The notes under the pieces are model-generated. The model did not search any database. It saw only the letters and a list, made by a program, of their open reading frames with translations, and was not told the DNA's origin. Source: Actinomycetes bacterium (GTDB lineage: Bacteria; Actinomycetota; Actinomycetes; Mycobacteriales; Mycobacteriaceae). From it: a DNA stretch of 12,747 bases. Each line of letters begins with the position of its first letter. Within the stretch, counting starts at the first letter, position 1. The position numbers and the translations under genes were made by a program. The stretch is from the NCBI GenBank assembly GCA_023417985.1, contig JAEZDV010000237.1, forward strand, positions 1 through 12,747, given 5' to 3'. Below are positions 6,891 through 12,747 of the stretch, one piece after another.

Positions 6891-7259
6891 TCACACCGCT
6901 ATCGCGACGGCGAGCCCGATCCCCGCCGTCGCGAGCAGTGCGGCGAGCAGGAACGACGCCCACGGTAGCGGGAGCGGCTGTCGGGTGCGCATCGCTCGCT
7001 CGACACTCAGCCAGCGGGCCACCGCTACGACCACGAGGATGGCGGCGCACATGAGCAGCGCGCAGGCGAACGCGGTGCGAATACCCGAGGCGATGACATC
7101 GCCGGCGAAGGCCTCGAGCCCCACGGCGGCGGCGATCAGACCGAGCGCCGTCCGGATCCACGCGAGGAAGGTGCGCTCGTTGGCGAGGGTGAATCGCGGG
7201 TCGGGGTCCTCACCGTCCCGCAGTGCCTTCGGACGCCACCCGCCCGGGCTCGAATCCAC
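6891..7259 (-). CDS. DUF202/YidH-family small membrane protein (first of tandem pair)
   Basis: A 122-residue protein. A polar N-terminus (1-22) leads into the DUF202 signature FTLANERTFLAWIRTALGLI (23-42), with three membrane segments at about 34-54, 60-83 and 101-121. It is a YidH-type member; the cellular role of the family is unknown. The start is a GTG at 7259, with only a weak GGA upstream. It lies 40 bp downstream of the Rieske lipoprotein gene and 7 bp upstream of the second DUF202 gene, all on the minus strand, so a three-gene transcription unit is likely. Its signature resembles that of the following gene, fitting an old duplication, though full-length identity appears low by eye. 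Confidence 0.88.
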   Translation of the reverse strand: MDSSPGGWRPKALRDGEDPDPRFTLANERTFLAWIRTALGLIAAAVGLEAFAGDVIASGIRTAFACALLMCAAILVVVAVARWLSVERAMRTRQPLPLPWASFLLAALLATAGIGLAVAIAV

Positions 7260-7299
7260 AGATCCGACCCTAGCGTGCGCGCGGTCCTCCCGAGGGGAG

Positions 7300-7755
7300 T
7301 CAGCCGACGACGAGGTCCGTGCCCCGGGCTTCGACCGGCTGTGCCTTCAGCGGGCGCTTGGCTGGACCCTGCACCACCGACCCGTCGAGTGCGAATTTGC
7401 TGCCGTGGCATGCGCACACGATCGTGTCGCCTTCCACGGAGGTGATGTTGCAGCCCTGATGCGTGCACAGCGCGAGAAACGCGCAGAAGTCGCCCTCGGT
7501 GGGTTGCGTAAGAACCAGTCGCCTGCCCTCGAGAAGCACCCCGCCGCCGACGGGGACATCCGCGACCGCTGCGACCACTTCGGCGTCGGGGCCGGGGCGC
7601 GCCGTCGTCGTCGGGGCCTGTGCCTGCGGCACATCGCCTGAAGAGTCGGTGGACGCACCACACGCCGCCAGAGCGGCAACGGCCGCCGCGGCTCCGGCTC
7701 CGCCGAGCAGTGTGCGCCGAGGAAGGGCGGTCCGGTCGGAAGAATCGAGGCTCAT
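7300..7755 (-). CDS. Tat-exported Rieske [2Fe-2S] lipoprotein
   Basis: A 151-residue protein. The signal peptide has a twin-arginine motif, PRRTLLGG (Arg13-Arg14), a hydrophobic Ala-rich core and a lipobox LAAC ending at Cys32, so it should fold with its cluster inside the cell and be exported and lipid-anchored outside. A Thr/Ser/Pro-rich linker follows (about 33-57). The Rieske domain (about 58-151) has CTHQGC (Cys97, His99, Cys102) and CACHGSKF (Cys114, Cys116, His117): two Cys and two His ligands plus the Cys102/Cys116 pair able to form the stabilising disulfide. It has no other domain and no transmembrane anchor, so it is not the QcrA subunit of the bc1 complex. It is more likely a small extracytoplasmic electron carrier with unknown partners. 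ATG 7755 is favoured over ATG 7761 because a GGA lies seven bases upstream. Confidence 0.9.
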   Translation of the reverse strand: MSLDSSDRTALPRRTLLGGAGAAAAVAALAACGASTDSSGDVPQAQAPTTTARPGPDAEVVAAVADVPVGGGVLLEGRRLVLTQPTEGDFCAFLALCTHQGCNITSVEGDTIVCACHGSKFALDGSVVQGPAKRPLKAQPVEARGTDLVVG

Positions 7756-7813
7756 GCACATGTCCGTTTCGTTCGCGGTCTCTGCTCCGGCCGAGCCTAT
7801 CGGGGAACGCGAA

Positions 7814-7843
7814 CGGGGGCCGCGACGTACGTCACGGCCCCCG
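7814..7843 (-). terminator. Strong GC-rich hairpin after the MFS transporter gene
   Basis: CGGGGGCCG (7814-7822) pairs with CGGCCCCCG (7835-7843), a perfect 9-bp stem. The loop contains the perfect 10-bp palindrome GACGTACGTC (7824-7833), so the stem can extend through one C/A mismatch into a 30-base hairpin. It lies about 43 bases past the transporter stop and 59 bp ahead of the Rieske start on the same strand. This fits an actinobacterial terminator without a U-tract, separating the two units. Confidence 0.6.
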
Positions 7844-7885
7844 CAGCACGGAGATGTTCGATGCGCCACCGCACCGGCCCTTCGG

Positions 7886-9412
7886 TCAGTGCATCACGAC
7901 GGGGGCGCCTGTGCCCTCGGGCTTCTCGGCGCGTTTCCGGGGAAGGAACGCCGCCGGGATCAGCGCGAAGACCATCACGATCGTCGCGACGAGGAAGGTG
8001 AACCCGAACGCCTCGGCAAGTGAACTCAGCACCGACTGCTGCATCTCGGGCGGAAGCTGCGCGAGCATCTCGGCGTCGGGCTGCCCGGACGAACCCTCGG
8101 GCGCTCCCGCAGGCGCGATGATCCGGCTGGTGAGAATCACCGACATCGCCGCGGTGCCGATGGAACCGGCGGCCTGCTGGACGATGTTCATCAGCGTCGA
8201 TCCCCGCGCGATACTGCTGTCGGTGAGGGTCTGCAGAGCAGCGGTCATGGTGGGCATCATCGTGCAGCCCATACCCATGCCCATCACGAACAGCGCGCCC
8301 AGGAGCAGCGGGTAACCGGTGTCGACTCCGACCTGGGTGAACACGCTCATGCCCAGGGCGACGAGAGCGAGACCCGTCAGCACGATCTTCCCCGGACCGA
8401 TACGGTCGACCAACTGTCCGGCGATGGGCATCGTGAGCATCGCGCCGATACCCTGCGGCGCGAGCAGGAGTCCGGCCGCCAGGGTGGTCTCACCTCTTAC
8501 CTGGAGGAAGTAACTCGGGAAAAGCAGTCCCGCACCGAAGAATCCGATGGCGAACACCGACATCGTCAGAACGGCGAAGGTCAGCTGCCGGTTGCGGAAC
8601 AAGTTCAGGTCGATGAGCGGATGGTCGGTTCGCAGTGCGTGAACGACGAACGCTGCGACGAGCGCGAGACCGGCGAGGCCGCTGACCAGTACCCGCGCGG
8701 AGGCGATGGTGCCGGTCTCCGGGAGGGACGAGACCCCGAACAGGAACAGCGCGAGTCCCGGCGAGAGCAGCAGCATGCCCTTGAAGTCGAAGGACTCCGA
8801 CGCCTTCGGTGCGTCCTTCGGTAGCACCACCACGGCGACGATCAGCGCGATCAGCCCGATCGGCAGGTTGATCAGGAAGATCCAGTGCCACGTCGCGACA
8901 TCGATGAGCCAGCCGCCGAGGATCGGGCCGCAGATGGGTCCGAGCAGCATCGGGATTCCGAGGACCGCCATGACCCGGCCCACGCGGTGCGGCCCGGCCG
9001 CACGCGTCATGATCGTCATACCGAGCGGCATGAGCATGCCGCCGCCGAAGCCCTGCACGACGCGGAAAGCGATCAGTGACGTCACGTCCCACGCGACACT
9101 GCACAGCACGGAGCCGGCAACGAAGAGCACGAGTGCGGTCAGGTAGAGCCGCTTGGTTCCGAAGCGATCGGCGGCCCAGCCCGTGAGCGGGATCACGCTC
9201 GCGAGCGCCAGGGTGTATGCCGTCATGGTCCACGCGACCGTCGCGTAGGTGGCCTGGAACTCCGACATGAACGTCGGCAGTGCCACCGACACCACCGTGA
9301 CGTCGAGAATCGACATGATGGCACCGAGCACGACGACCGACGCAATCTTCAGGACGGCGGCGTCGAGCTTGTCAGTCGGTTGAGCTGGGGATTTGCCGGG
9401 CGGCGCAGTCAT
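7886..9412 (-). CDS. DHA2-family (EmrB/QacA-type) 14-TM drug-efflux MFS transporter
   Basis: A 508-residue proton-driven multidrug exporter of the inner membrane. Helix 1 carries the DHA2 motif LDVTVVSVALP (36-46, with the functional Asp37). Motif A, GWAADRFGTKR, is at 78-88; Arg117 in RVVQGFGGG is motif B; motif C, GIPMLLGPICGPILGGWLID, is at 152-171, marking it as an antiporter. WHWIFLINLPIG (175-186) is also typical. Length and helix count fit the 14-helix subclass, and the family's usual extracytoplasmic loop before the last helix is present (about 436-470, rich in Pro, Gly, Glu). Substrates cannot be told. GGAG at 9423-9420 is seven bases ahead of the ATG. No regulator gene is adjacent. 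A strong hairpin follows the stop codon. Confidence 0.93.
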   Translation of the reverse strand: MTAPPGKSPAQPTDKLDAAVLKIASVVVLGAIMSILDVTVVSVALPTFMSEFQATYATVAWTMTAYTLALASVIPLTGWAADRFGTKRLYLTALVLFVAGSVLCSVAWDVTSLIAFRVVQGFGGGMLMPLGMTIMTRAAGPHRVGRVMAVLGIPMLLGPICGPILGGWLIDVATWHWIFLINLPIGLIALIVAVVVLPKDAPKASESFDFKGMLLLSPGLALFLFGVSSLPETGTIASARVLVSGLAGLALVAAFVVHALRTDHPLIDLNLFRNRQLTFAVLTMSVFAIGFFGAGLLFPSYFLQVRGETTLAAGLLLAPQGIGAMLTMPIAGQLVDRIGPGKIVLTGLALVALGMSVFTQVGVDTGYPLLLGALFVMGMGMGCTMMPTMTAALQTLTDSSIARGSTLMNIVQQAAGSIGTAAMSVILTSRIIAPAGAPEGSSGQPDAEMLAQLPPEMQQSVLSSLAEAFGFTFLVATIVMVFALIPAAFLPRKRAEKPEGTGAPVVMH

Positions 9413-9529
9413 GCAGTCACTCCAGAGTCAGCGCAGGTGAGCACCCACGCGGTAGGAAACGGGCGTTGCGCGAGGATCCGGTCACCCGAACGGAAGTCTG
9501 CATCGATGGCGACCGCGAAACGCCGGATA

Positions 9530-9559
9530 ATTCTAACGACCCCTGCCCGCCGGGCCCAA
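9530..9559 (-). promoter_or_regulatory. Candidate promoter of the MFS transporter gene
   Basis: On the minus strand TTGGGC (9559-9554), an 18-base spacer and TAGAAT (9535-9530) resemble a -35/-10 pair. The implied leader is about 110 bases. It sits in the 152-bp gap after the FprB-like gene, where the local sequence GGATAATTCTAA is AT-richer than the flanks. This is a by-eye match only. Confidence 0.35.
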
Positions 9560-9564
9560 CCGAT

Positions 9565-11244
9565 TTACCGGCCGACCGCTCCGATCAACGGCAGCCGACG
9601 GCGGCGGCGGCGGCCGAGTTCGACGAGCGCCGCACGATCGGTGATCTTCACTCGCGGCCTGCCCTGAGCGATGCCCGCCTTGCGTTCGGCGGCGTCGATC
9701 GCCCGCCACCCGTCGAGGTCGACACGGTCGGGCCGACGCTGGGCGAGCAACTTGTGCAGCGCTCTGCGGTCGCCCCGTGGTTCGTGCAATGCGCCGGAAT
9801 CGAAATCCGTCAGGAGTGACGTCACCGTTTCGCGTGCACACGACTTGTTGGTGCCGATGACACCGCTCGGCCCCCGCTTGATCCACCCGGCGACGTACAC
9901 GCCAGGGCCGACGCGCCCCTCCGAATGTGGGACGACTCCGCGTGCATCGTCGAACGGGACCCCGGGTATCGGCACACCCCGGTATCCGATCGACCGGAGC
10001 ACGAGTGTCGCCGGGAGATCGTCGAAGTCGCCGGTCTGACGCACCGCCGCAGCGTCACCGGCATCGGTGAATGCCGTGCGCGCGACCCGCACTCCCGTCA
10101 CCCGGTCGACGCCGAGCAGTTCGTCGGGAGCGGAAAAGTAGCGGAAGACGATGCGCCGGTTACCGGGCCGGAGGGGTTTCTGCGCGTACTCGCGGGCGAG
10201 GCGCACCTTCGAGGCGACCACGGGATCTTCGTCGGCGGCGCGGGCGCTGACAGGATCGAGGTCGAGGTCCGCGTCATCGACGACGACGTCGACTCCGTGG
10301 AGGTCGGCGAGGGCGACGAATTCCGGGTTGCTGTAGGCCGCCTGGGCGGGACCGCGGCGCCCGAGCAGCACGACCTCGCGGATATTGCTGTTGCGCAACG
10401 TCTTCAGAGCATGGTCGGCGATGTCGGTGCGAGCGAGTTCGTCGACGTCCATGGTGAGGATGCGGGCGACGTCGAGTGCGACGTTGCCGTTCCCGACGAT
10501 CACGGCGCGCTCACCGGAGAGGTCGAACGAGCGGTCGGCGTAATCGGGGTGCCCGTTGTACCAGGCCACGAACTCGGTGGCGGCATGGCTTCCGGGGAGG
10601 TCTTCACCGGCGATTCCGAGTCGGCGGTCCGCCGACGCCCCTACCGCGTAGACGACGGCGTGGTGATACTCGAGGAGTTCGTCGTGCGTCAGATCGCGGC
10701 CGATCTCCGTATCGAGGTGGAGCGCGAAGGCGTCGCGGCGAAAGGACCATTCGAAGGAATCGGTGACACCCTTGGTGCCGGGATGATCGGGCGCAACGCC
10801 GGCGCGCACCAACCCGAAGGGAGTAGGCAACCGGTCGAACATCTCGACTTCGACGTCGGAACGCTCGAGCAGCGACTGTGCGGCGTAACAGGCAGCGGGG
10901 CCCGCGCCTACGACGGCGACGCGGAGGGTGCCCCGCCAGCGAGGCGGAGCCGGGGAGGGAGCAAGCGGAAGCCACCCCTCGGGCGACGGGTTGCCCCGGT
11001 AGTACTCGGCGTTGATCTCGGCGAAGCGTGCCTGTGACGGTTCGAGTTTGTCGCTGGGGAGGATCGCTTCGACGGGGCAGGCGTCGGCGCAGGCGCCGCA
11101 GTCGATGCAGGCCTCGGGGTCGATGTGGAGCATCTCGGCAGTCGCGAACCCGGGTTCGTCCGGCGAGGGATGGATGCAGTTCACCGGGCATACCGCGACA
11201 CAACTCGCGTCGTTGCAGCACGTCTGGGTGATCACGTAGGCCAT
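9565..11244 (-). CDS. fprB: FprB-type ferredoxin/ferredoxin-NADP(+) reductase fusion
   Basis: A 559-residue protein resembling mycobacterial FprB: an N-terminal ferredoxin joined to an adrenodoxin reductase-like flavoenzyme. The ferredoxin (1-70) has TCCNDASCVAVCPVNC (Cys9, 10, 15, 19, 23) and CIDCGACADACPVEA (Cys46, 49, 52, 56), enough for two iron-sulfur clusters. The reductase begins near residue 107 with the FAD motif VVGAGPAACYAA (111-122) and LPTPFGLVRAGVAPDHPG (139-156). The NADP site is GNGNVALDVAR (251-261), followed by LGRRGPAQAAYSNPE. The late FAD motif is GWIKRGPSGVIGTNKSC. It should pass electrons from NADPH to ferredoxins serving, for example, cytochrome P450s (family knowledge). 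ATG 11244 is chosen for GAGGA at 11255-11251 and because the ferredoxin starts at once. The C-terminus bears six consecutive Arg. It diverges from the thioesterase gene. Confidence 0.94.
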   Translation of the reverse strand: MAYVITQTCCNDASCVAVCPVNCIHPSPDEPGFATAEMLHIDPEACIDCGACADACPVEAILPSDKLEPSQARFAEINAEYYRGNPSPEGWLPLAPSPAPPRWRGTLRVAVVGAGPAACYAAQSLLERSDVEVEMFDRLPTPFGLVRAGVAPDHPGTKGVTDSFEWSFRRDAFALHLDTEIGRDLTHDELLEYHHAVVYAVGASADRRLGIAGEDLPGSHAATEFVAWYNGHPDYADRSFDLSGERAVIVGNGNVALDVARILTMDVDELARTDIADHALKTLRNSNIREVVLLGRRGPAQAAYSNPEFVALADLHGVDVVVDDADLDLDPVSARAADEDPVVASKVRLAREYAQKPLRPGNRRIVFRYFSAPDELLGVDRVTGVRVARTAFTDAGDAAAVRQTGDFDDLPATLVLRSIGYRGVPIPGVPFDDARGVVPHSEGRVGPGVYVAGWIKRGPSGVIGTNKSCARETVTSLLTDFDSGALHEPRGDRRALHKLLAQRRPDRVDLDGWRAIDAAERKAGIAQGRPRVKITDRAALVELGRRRRRRLPLIGAVGR

Positions 11245-11293
11245 GACGAGTCCTCGGGAAAAGGGCGGAGGCGGCGCGACCGCCAAGTTCATG

Positions 11294-11320
11294 TAACAGA
11301 CCGTAACACTAACAACTGTA
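11294..11320 (-). promoter_or_regulatory. AT-rich promoter region of fprB with three TGTTA repeats
   Basis: Read on the minus strand, TGTTA occurs three times (complement of TAACA at 11294-11298, 11304-11308 and 11310-11314). The spacings are 10 and 6 bases. Overlapping TANNNT hexamers that could be a -10 are TACAGT (11320-11315), TAGTGT (11311-11306) and TACGGT (11305-11300). This is the only AT-rich patch in the 172-bp divergent gap, 50-75 bases from the fprB start. Which hexamer is used, and whether the repeats bind a protein, cannot be told. Confidence 0.4.
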
Positions 11321-11387
11321 GTCGGGGCCACACCGGGTTCGCAAGACGCGCTGCGCGCATCCCGGGTCGGCTGCGAGAATCGCACGA

Positions 11388-11399
11388 TCGGATATCCGA
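11388..11399. promoter_or_regulatory. 12-bp perfect palindrome upstream of the thioesterase gene
   Basis: TCGGATATCCGA is a perfect 12-bp palindrome ending three bases before the AGGGGG ribosome site (11403-11408) of the thioesterase gene. At this position it could be an operator or lie in the 5' leader. No regulator gene is adjacent, so function is only suggested by symmetry and place. Confidence 0.3.
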
Positions 11400-11416
11400 C
11401 CGAGGGGGACAACGCA

Positions 11417-12205
11417 GTGGCAACAGCGACATCCACGGACGACACACCCTGGGCCCGGCCGCTCGGGGCACTCCCGGCGGGGGCGGCTCCCTTTCACACC
11501 GAACGCGCCGTGCGTACCGGTGACGTGGACACAGCGCAGCGCCTGCGACTCGACGGTGTCGCGCGATACCTGCAGGATATCGGCACCGATAATCTCGAAG
11601 CGGTCGACGCCGCACACACCGATCCACTCTGGATCGTCCGGCGCACCGTCATCGATGTGCACCGCCCCGCACGGTTGGCCCAGCACCTCCGGCTGAGCCG
11701 ATGGTGCGACGCGCTCTCCACCCGCTGGGCGAATGTGCGCGTACGCCTGGAGGACCCTGATTTCGAGGAGACCGGGCCGTTCATCGAAACGGCCGCCTTC
11801 TGGATCGACATCGGACCCACGACGGGCGCTCCCACCCGCATCAGCGACGCCCTGTTCGACCACATGTCCCGGTATGCGACCGACACCCGGCTCAAGTGGC
11901 GCGCGTGGTTGCCGCCCGCGCCGACCGGAGCGGCCACCGAGAGTCGCGAATTCCCTTTGCGAGTAACGGATTTCGACCCTTTCGGGCACGTGAACAACGC
12001 CGTCTACTGGCACGGGGTCGAAGAGTTGCTGGCATCACGCCCCGACCTGCAGAGCTCGCCCTATCGGGCGGTCATCGAGCATCTACGTCCCATCGGGACC
12101 GGAGAGACGCTCGTCCTGCATGCCATCGACGACCCGGACGGCGTGACCCTGTGGTTCACGGTGGACGAACGCGCCCGCGCGGTCGCCCGAGTCGTACACC
12201 TCTGA
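11417..12205 (+). CDS. Acyl-ACP thioesterase-like double hotdog protein
   Basis: A 262-residue protein of the acyl-ACP thioesterase family, made of two hotdog domains. The N-terminal hotdog (about 24-135) has RTGDVDTAQRLRLDGVARYLQDI and WIVRRTVIDVHRPARLAQ, and RWCDALSTRWANVRVR. The C-terminal hotdog (about 175-262) has the motif VTDFDPFGHVNNAVYW (183-198), with Asp187, His191, Asn193 and Asn194 at the usual catalytic or structural region. Such enzymes hydrolyse acyl-ACP or acyl-CoA thioesters in the cytoplasm; chain length is unknown. The GTG start at 11417 has AGGGGG at 11403-11408, eight bases upstream. It diverges from fprB and is followed 18 bp later by a histidine phosphatase gene on the same strand, so the two are probably co-transcribed. 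Confidence 0.88.
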   Translation: MATATSTDDTPWARPLGALPAGAAPFHTERAVRTGDVDTAQRLRLDGVARYLQDIGTDNLEAVDAAHTDPLWIVRRTVIDVHRPARLAQHLRLSRWCDALSTRWANVRVRLEDPDFEETGPFIETAAFWIDIGPTTGAPTRISDALFDHMSRYATDTRLKWRAWLPPAPTGAATESREFPLRVTDFDPFGHVNNAVYWHGVEELLASRPDLQSSPYRAVIEHLRPIGTGETLVLHAIDDPDGVTLWFTVDERARAVARVVHL

Positions 12206-12223
12206 CGCTCTACGGTGGAGCCC

Positions 12224-12715
12224 ATGACCCGCACTCTGATCTTGCTGCGCCACGGCAAGTCCGCGTACCCGGACGGCGTGAGCGATCACGACCGTCCCCT
12301 CTCGCCGCGCGGACGCCGCGAGGCGGGGCTCGCCGGGCGGTGGATCAGAGCCTCCGCCCCGCCGATCGACGAAGTGCTGTGCTCGTCGGCCACCCGCACA
12401 CGAAGAACACTGGCCGAAGCCGGTATCGACGCGCCGGTCGACTACCGGGACAGCCTGTACCTCACCGGCCCTGCTGCACTCGTCGACGAGATCCGGTCGG
12501 TTCCGAAGGACGTCCGGACATTACTCGTCGTGGGACACGAACCGACACTGTCCGCGACGGTGCTGGACCTCATCAGCGACCACGGCACAGATGCGGCGCA
12601 ACAGGTCGCCGAGAAGTTCCCCACGTCCTCGGTCGCCGTCCTCACCATCCGGGGACGCTGGGACGAACTCGAAGCCGGCCGAGCCGAACTCGTCGACTTC
12701 CACATCTCCCGATAA
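12224..12715 (+). CDS. SixA-type histidine phosphatase family protein
   Basis: A 163-residue single-domain histidine phosphatase. The phosphoacceptor motif LLRHGKSAY holds Arg9 and His10. Next come the SixA-like DHDRPLSPRGRREA (21-34), SSATRTRRT (54-62, second arginine Arg58) and the second histidine in VVGHEPTLS (102-110, His105). Length and motifs fit the SixA group, which in E. coli acts on phosphohistidine in phosphotransfer proteins; the substrate here is unknown. ATG 12224 is chosen because the RHG motif usually lies about ten residues from the start. The GGAG at 12217-12220 is only three bases away, and the in-frame GTG at 12215 is a less likely start. The gene follows the thioesterase gene by 18 bp. 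About 30 bases of noncoding sequence follow to the window end. Confidence 0.92.
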   Translation: MTRTLILLRHGKSAYPDGVSDHDRPLSPRGRREAGLAGRWIRASAPPIDEVLCSSATRTRRTLAEAGIDAPVDYRDSLYLTGPAALVDEIRSVPKDVRTLLVVGHEPTLSATVLDLISDHGTDAAQQVAEKFPTSSVAVLTIRGRWDELEAGRAELVDFHISR

Positions 12716-12747
12716 CCCCCGGTTGAAGAAGGCCCACGACGAAGAGG

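Noticed and set aside
6560..7259. DUF202 pair read as a toxin-antitoxin or phage holin pair
   Set aside because: Both proteins carry the DUF202 signature and lie in ordinary chromosomal context without phage or toxin-antitoxin features.
7287..7299. CTCCC/GGGAG mini-hairpin just after the Rieske stop codon
   Set aside because: A 5-bp stem with a 3-base loop and no U-tract is too weak to call a terminator, and the close DUF202 genes suggest continued transcription.
7300..7755. Rieske gene as the QcrA subunit of the cytochrome bc1 complex
   Set aside because: It is far too short, has a lipobox instead of transmembrane anchors, and no qcrB or qcrC gene is nearby.
9925..11037. Long plus-strand open frame (370 codons) antisense to fprB
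   Set aside because: It lies wholly within the well-supported FprB coding region, shows no recognisable motif, and is the usual shadow frame produced by high-GC third-position bias.

Overview
This is a high-GC, densely coding stretch of bacterial chromosome. The gene set points to a mycolic-acid actinobacterium of the Rhodococcus/Nocardia type. The markers are an FprB-type ferredoxin-NADP reductase with its own N-terminal ferredoxin, a DinB-fold protein resembling mycothiol-dependent isomerases, an actinobacterial-style acyl-ACP thioesterase, GTG starts and several genes without a clear Shine-Dalgarno. Genus is inferred from gene content, not proven. I see no rRNA, tRNA, CRISPR array, insertion sequence, prophage or plasmid gene, and no gene-free stretch longer than about 175 bases.

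Left part (1-4801). A minus-strand pair, AtuA/DUF1446 family (cut by the left edge) and a TIGR03084 DinB-fold protein, overlaps by four bases and is probably translationally coupled. Divergent from it is a plus-strand EamA/RhtA-like exporter. Its end overlaps by 17 bases the end of a minus-strand LysR regulator. The LysR gene diverges from a YeiH/UPF0324 membrane protein, and the short AT-rich gap between them holds a striking cluster of CGATATG half-sites. This is the clearest regulatory signal in the window.

Middle (4827-9412). A minus-strand XRE/MmyB-like regulator diverges from a plus-strand short-chain dehydrogenase, the usual layout for a regulator and its target. Then comes a minus-strand group: a 14-TM DHA2 drug-efflux MFS transporter, a strong hairpin, a Tat-exported Rieske lipoprotein, and two small adjacent DUF202 membrane proteins. 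The Rieske and the two DUF202 genes look like one transcription unit.

Right part (9565-12747). A minus-strand fprB-like reductase diverges from a plus-strand acyl-ACP thioesterase, followed closely by a SixA-type histidine phosphatase.

Overall the window reads as ordinary core or near-core actinobacterial chromosome made of small independent transcription units, not one multi-gene pathway. I found no convincing new multi-gene system. The least explained items are the Rieske-DUF202-DUF202 unit, the coupled AtuA/TIGR03084 pair and the LysR/YeiH operator. Operons, promoters and operators are read by eye and remain inferences.
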